This document shows, piece by piece, positions 60,969 to 64,000 of a stretch of DNA of 64,000 nucleotides (position 1 is the stretch's first letter; each line of letters opens with the position of its first letter). The stretch comes from Clostridia bacterium (lineage in GTDB: Bacteria > Bacillota > Clostridia > Oscillospirales > CAG-272). Both the position numbers and the translations under genes were made by a program. Below the pieces are notes generated by a model. The model had not been told where the DNA came from, made no database searches, and saw only the letters and a list, made by a program, of their open reading frames with translations. The stretch spans positions 1-64,000 of the forward strand of contig JAGBCV010000065.1 of the NCBI GenBank assembly GCA_017937845.1. Reading direction: 5' to 3'.

Positions 60969-62453
60969 CTATTCCTTACCGCCGACATCGCAGAGCGGAT
61001 TGATACAAGCGATATAACGATACATCAAAAGATACATCACGGCAAGCAAACAAACACTTGCCACCACCGCAAAGACGATGCTCGGTGTCATATATTCCGC
61101 CATCAGATAACGGAAATCATACCCGCTCGTGAACCCGTTTTCGATCGCAGGCGTTTCCAAGAGCAGGACGTCCGCGGTTTCCGTCTGCATTTGAAACTGT
61201 GAGGCTATCTCTGCGGAATACAGATAGTTGACAAACGAAACCGTGAATACACTGAGGATACACGCAAGAAGTCCCACCGAGGCGGTAAACGCCAAACCCA
61301 TCAAAATCAGATATTCGAGGAAAAAGGACAGCGCGACGGCGTTTCGTTTTTTCCCTAGTGCGGAAAGCACGGCAAGCTCACGGCGGCGCGACCTCATTTG
61401 GAAAAGGACAGAAAGCATGAGAATGACGAATCCGACCGCGATGATGCCGACGAGCATCACGGAAAGAATACTCGAAAAACGGGCAGACGGAGAAGACGAG
61501 GTATCCGAAACGTATTCCGTCAGCTTCACGTTCTTGGTAAAGCCGATCTCATTGATCTCTTTTTCTAAGCGCTCGGCATCAGTCATATCGTAAAGATGGA
61601 AATAAAGCGCATCGGGAATCACCGTTGGATTTTCCTTGATGGGATACATCTTGTCTTCATGGAAAAAGTGCTGTATCGTTTCGCTCATGCTGATATCCTC
61701 CACCGTCGTGATGGGGACGTAAACGACGTTATGATTGAGCTTCCAAGGCTCGGAAACTGCCGCGGTATTATCGATCCGATGCTCATAGATACCACTGACG
61801 ATGTATTCATATTCCAAAGGATACTTAACATACAGCCCGTCTGTGAGCGATAGGCGCGCCGTTTGCAGCTCGTTGTGAAAAAGCGAGGTCATGCTCAGCT
61901 TTACGGCATCTCCTATCGCAAGTTCATTTGCCTCGGCAAGCTCCTTGGATATGACGATCTTATTGCTTCGGCTGCTCGTATCCTCAATGGCGATCATGGA
62001 GCCTTCCAACATTTGAATATCGCCTCCGTAAACGTCTTCGACAATATCCATGGAAGTGACTGCCAAAAGAGAAAATCCTTTCAGATAATTGGCTTTGCCG
62101 TCCTCGGATTTTTCTTCTCCCGAATATCGAGAACGGCGATACGTTCCGTAGCCGACGTATTCCATATCGGGAAACTGTACGATATATTCCTTGAGGGCAG
62201 AAACCTTTTCTATGATGCCTTCCGTATCCTCTGCGATAACGCGGGCGGCATCGTATGTGAGATAGGGGTTCCAATCTTCATCCGTAATATGTACCGAACC
62301 GTCAAGCGTTCCATAAAAACGGTATCTGGCATCCTCGCTTATCGTGCGGGTCAAAAATCCGAACATCGTCAAAAAGAGAATGGCAAAGCAGATCAGAAAA
62401 CTGAGTATACTTTTTGATTTTAATCTGATGATATTTCTGAAAGCGTAACGCAA
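60969..62453 (-). CDS. FtsX/MacB-like permease
   Basis: The 494-residue permease has the standard layout: a helix at about 14-34, a large extracytoplasmic MacB-like domain, then three helices near 330-360, 375-405 and 455-480. The coupling loop reads MRSRRRELAVLSALGKKRNAV. The start is a TTG behind GGAGG. It lies 11 bases before the second permease, so the two probably form a heterodimer with the shared ATPase. Function in export or lipoprotein handling is inferred from family. Confidence 0.9.
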   Translation of the reverse strand: MRYAFRNIIRLKSKSILSFLICFAILFLTMFGFLTRTISEDARYRFYGTLDGSVHITDEDWNPYLTYDAARVIAEDTEGIIEKVSALKEYIVQFPDMEYVGYGTYRRSRYSGEEKSEDGKANYLKGFSLLAVTSMDIVEDVYGGDIQMLEGSMIAIEDTSSRSNKIVISKELAEANELAIGDAVKLSMTSLFHNELQTARLSLTDGLYVKYPLEYEYIVSGIYEHRIDNTAAVSEPWKLNHNVVYVPITTVEDISMSETIQHFFHEDKMYPIKENPTVIPDALYFHLYDMTDAERLEKEINEIGFTKNVKLTEYVSDTSSSPSARFSSILSVMLVGIIAVGFVILMLSVLFQMRSRRRELAVLSALGKKRNAVALSFFLEYLILMGLAFTASVGLLACILSVFTVSFVNYLYSAEIASQFQMQTETADVLLLETPAIENGFTSGYDFRYLMAEYMTPSIVFAVVASVCLLAVMYLLMYRYIACINPLCDVGGKE

Positions 62454-62478
62454 GTTTATCCCTCCTACTGTATGTTTT

Positions 62479-63036
62479 TTAGCCTATGGTGATGTATGGC
62501 GCGTCTTTTACGATGATGGTATACGGCGTATCGCGGAAAAGCGCTTGATAGTCTACGCCCTCACAGCAAGCGGCGGTCGATTGATACGTGTTGCCGTCTT
62601 CCTTTGTAATCGTTCCGCAGGAGGTATCCTGCGTTTGGCAGAGAACGGACAACAGGACCCACGCATTGCAGTCATCGCAATACATACCAAACTCATGATA
62701 GAGATAGCCGTTTTCCTTGTAGATCGCACCGCCTCGAACCGTCGTATCCGTAAAAACGAAGGTATGTGCTTCTTCCTTGGAAACATACTCGCAATTTCCG
62801 AATTTGCATTTTGTAACGTGGTAATATTTCGCTTCCCATGGGTCGGCGTGAGATACCGAAACCTCCACGTGCTCACATGCATCATTTGGAAAAAGGATCT
62901 CGTTTCGAGCCCTGAAATCTTCTCCATAGGTTTCCTTATTCAAAAAGGATTTGTTGAATAAGGGGTGCTCTGCTTCACAGGAAACAAGAAAGAGCAAGAG
63001 CGAAACGGATAAAAGCAAGCTGATGATTTTTTTCAT
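62479..63036 (-). CDS. Cys-rich lipoprotein of unknown function
   Basis: The 185-residue protein begins MKKIISLLLSVSLLLFLVSC, a lipoprotein signal with lipobox LVSC, so it should be lipid-anchored outside the cell. The mature part has paired histidines and cysteines (CEHVEV, CKFGNC, HTFVF, CDDCNAW, CC near the end) that could bind zinc. It is not recognised. The ATG at 63036 has GGAGG 7 bases upstream and overlaps the stop of the preceding gene by 4 bases, so the pair is co-translated. The permeases follow 25 bases downstream. Confidence 0.8.
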   Translation of the reverse strand: MKKIISLLLSVSLLLFLVSCEAEHPLFNKSFLNKETYGEDFRARNEILFPNDACEHVEVSVSHADPWEAKYYHVTKCKFGNCEYVSKEEAHTFVFTDTTVRGGAIYKENGYLYHEFGMYCDDCNAWVLLSVLCQTQDTSCGTITKEDGNTYQSTAACCEGVDYQALFRDTPYTIIVKDAPYITIG

Positions 63037-64000
63037 GGGCATTCCTCCTCTAAATATGATTCCAAATCAAGAGATGGGTAATATGTAGTGGTGAAAAAGC
63101 GTTTTTGATAATGATATTTCTTTGGATATAAATACAGATAAAGTCCGCTTTCTTTCGCTTGTTCATAATCTTCAAACGGAATATGCATCCGATACGTATG
63201 GCGGAACGTAAATATATTCTCCACCTTCATATAGTCACTGTACGTCGTTTCATACGCATACGGATCAAGAAATTGTGTACTGTTTGTCCGGATTTTGTAG
63301 TCTGTTATAAATAAAATCGTAACTCTTTCGTTCTCCTCGTCTACGATCTCAAACGCCACAAGCTTTCTATATCCGCATACCTTGCAGATGCCGTTTTCAT
63401 CAAATTCATGCTTTTCTTTCAGAATCTGCATACAGCTTGCATATGAGGTCGTGCTGTTGCGGCAAATTGAGCAGTGGTAATCCTCGTCGTACGTTCTCCA
63501 ATCGCCGTTGCTGATATGTCCTGCGGAAGTCGACGTATCGATGAACGGATAGCAAGATTTGCAGCAAGCCTCCGCTGTGCAATCGTGATTATAATCCTCT
63601 CCGCTGCGAAGCCATGGCATCTTCGGGCAATTCTCATCATATATTCTTTCTTCCTGAACGCGAACGATGTCATCCTCACCCGCGCTTCCCGAAATGGTAT
63701 ACGTAACCGTAAAGCGATACGCACCCATTTCCGAGAGTGAATACGTTAATTTGTTGGAATGGTAGGCTTCGTCTGTCCGATACGTTCTCGAAACCACGTC
63801 TTCCCAAAAAGAATTGTTCTTTTTTTCGATCTTCAGTGTGATCTCCGCTCCGCTCGTGATATCCTGATAGCCCATATAACGCACGTTGACGATGGCTTGT
63901 CCTTTTGAAAAAACCGAAATATTGGTCGTCGTGGTCGCTACGTTATGCTTCGGACGGAGAACGTCATTTGCCAGCGTCGTAATTTGCAGGACAATAAAAA
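63033..64000 (-). CDS. large Cys/His-rich secreted protein (C-terminal part, runs off the window)
   Basis: The reading frame stays open to the window edge, giving at least 321 residues without its N-terminus. It contains a strand-rich segment (TTTNISVFSKGQAIVNVRY and onward) that looks like an extracellular immunoglobulin-like or cellulosomal domain, and several H/C pairs: CTAEACCKSC, HCSICRNS, CMQILKEKHEFDENGICKVCGYRK. The last type, H-x-C-x-x-C-G, is shared with many secreted Firmicutes proteins and may bind zinc. Function is unknown. It overlaps the lipoprotein gene by 4 bases, making it part of the permease operon. Confidence 0.75.
   Translation of the reverse strand, partial: FIVLQITTLANDVLRPKHNVATTTTNISVFSKGQAIVNVRYMGYQDITSGAEITLKIEKKNNSFWEDVVSRTYRTDEAYHSNKLTYSLSEMGAYRFTVTYTISGSAGEDDIVRVQEERIYDENCPKMPWLRSGEDYNHDCTAEACCKSCYPFIDTSTSAGHISNGDWRTYDEDYHCSICRNSTTSYASCMQILKEKHEFDENGICKVCGYRKLVAFEIVDEENERVTILFITDYKIRTNSTQFLDPYAYETTYSDYMKVENIFTFRHTYRMHIPFEDYEQAKESGLYLYLYPKKYHYQKRFFTTTYYPSLDLESYLEEECP

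Noticed and set aside
1-64000. CRISPR array, tRNA, rRNA, prophage or insertion sequence
   Set aside because: No regularly spaced direct repeats, no tRNA-like cloverleaf or CCA ends, no rRNA cores, and no transposase or integrase motif was seen.

Overview
The window looks like chromosomal DNA of a low-to-moderate GC, Gram-positive, anaerobic bacterium of the class Clostridia, probably an uncultured gut-type lineage. The evidence is the Gram-positive-type DNA polymerase III PolC, the sporulation genes yabP and yabQ next to an HU gene and a divIC-like gene, the MEP isoprenoid genes interleaved with rseP, cdsA and uppS, an oxygen-sensitive pyruvate formate-lyase pair, and a SUF system reduced to two genes. 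Spacers are AT-rich and carry near-consensus sigma-A promoters and strong intrinsic terminators. Several genes start with GTG or TTG behind a good Shine-Dalgarno sequence. I found no tRNA, rRNA, CRISPR array, prophage or insertion sequence.

Layout. (1) 1-3180, minus strand: a four-gene unit of a TauE/SafE permease fused to a phytol/dolichol-kinase-like domain, an alpha/beta hydrolase, a VOC protein and a metallo-beta-lactamase-fold protein cut by the window edge. (2) 3314-7438, plus: promoter, TPP riboswitch and terminator, then thiM-thiE-HAD phosphatase-thiD-tenA, a thiamin salvage operon. (3) 7526-12841, minus: response regulator, histidine kinase, ABC ATPase and a large FtsX-type permease; a palindrome stands just upstream of the transporter promoter. 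(4) 12885-15380, minus: a TagA/WecG-type glycosyltransferase followed by three tightly packed genes of unclear role. (5) 15505-23500, plus: MBL hydrolase, gltX, glnS, LUD protein, sufC, sufB/D, EamA transporter, YcxB-like protein. (6) 23522-29376, plus: a 1,884-residue secreted protein ending in a Hint (hedgehog/intein-type) autoprocessing domain. (7) 29420-36662, plus: a VTT-PlsC-zinc-ribbon fusion, a YfcC-type carrier, then a ZTP (pfl) riboswitch controlling pflB-pflA and a nitroreductase.

(8) 36667-39988: a calcium-type P-type ATPase (minus) divergent from a C_GCAxxG_C_C protein (plus). (9) 40185-42408, minus: a 95-residue conserved protein, divIC-like gene, yabQ, yabP, S4-domain rqcP/yabO and hup. 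(10) 42441-53127, minus: pyrH, frr, uppS, cdsA, dxr, rseP, ispG, polC, joining UMP kinase, ribosome recycling, undecaprenyl and isoprenoid synthesis, and replication. (11) 53237-55741, minus: HAD phosphatase, serine acetyltransferase, rpe. (12) 56087-64000, minus: a second two-component system, and upstream of it an operon of a secreted Cys-rich protein (cut by the edge), a Cys-rich lipoprotein, two FtsX-type permeases and an ABC ATPase.

The best candidates for something new are the Hint-terminated surface protein with its operator-like inverted repeat, the two domain fusions, the tagA-linked cluster, and the lipoprotein/permease operon in which one permease lacks its fourth membrane helix. 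Starts are given where a Shine-Dalgarno sequence decides them. Domain calls come from reading motifs, not from database searches.
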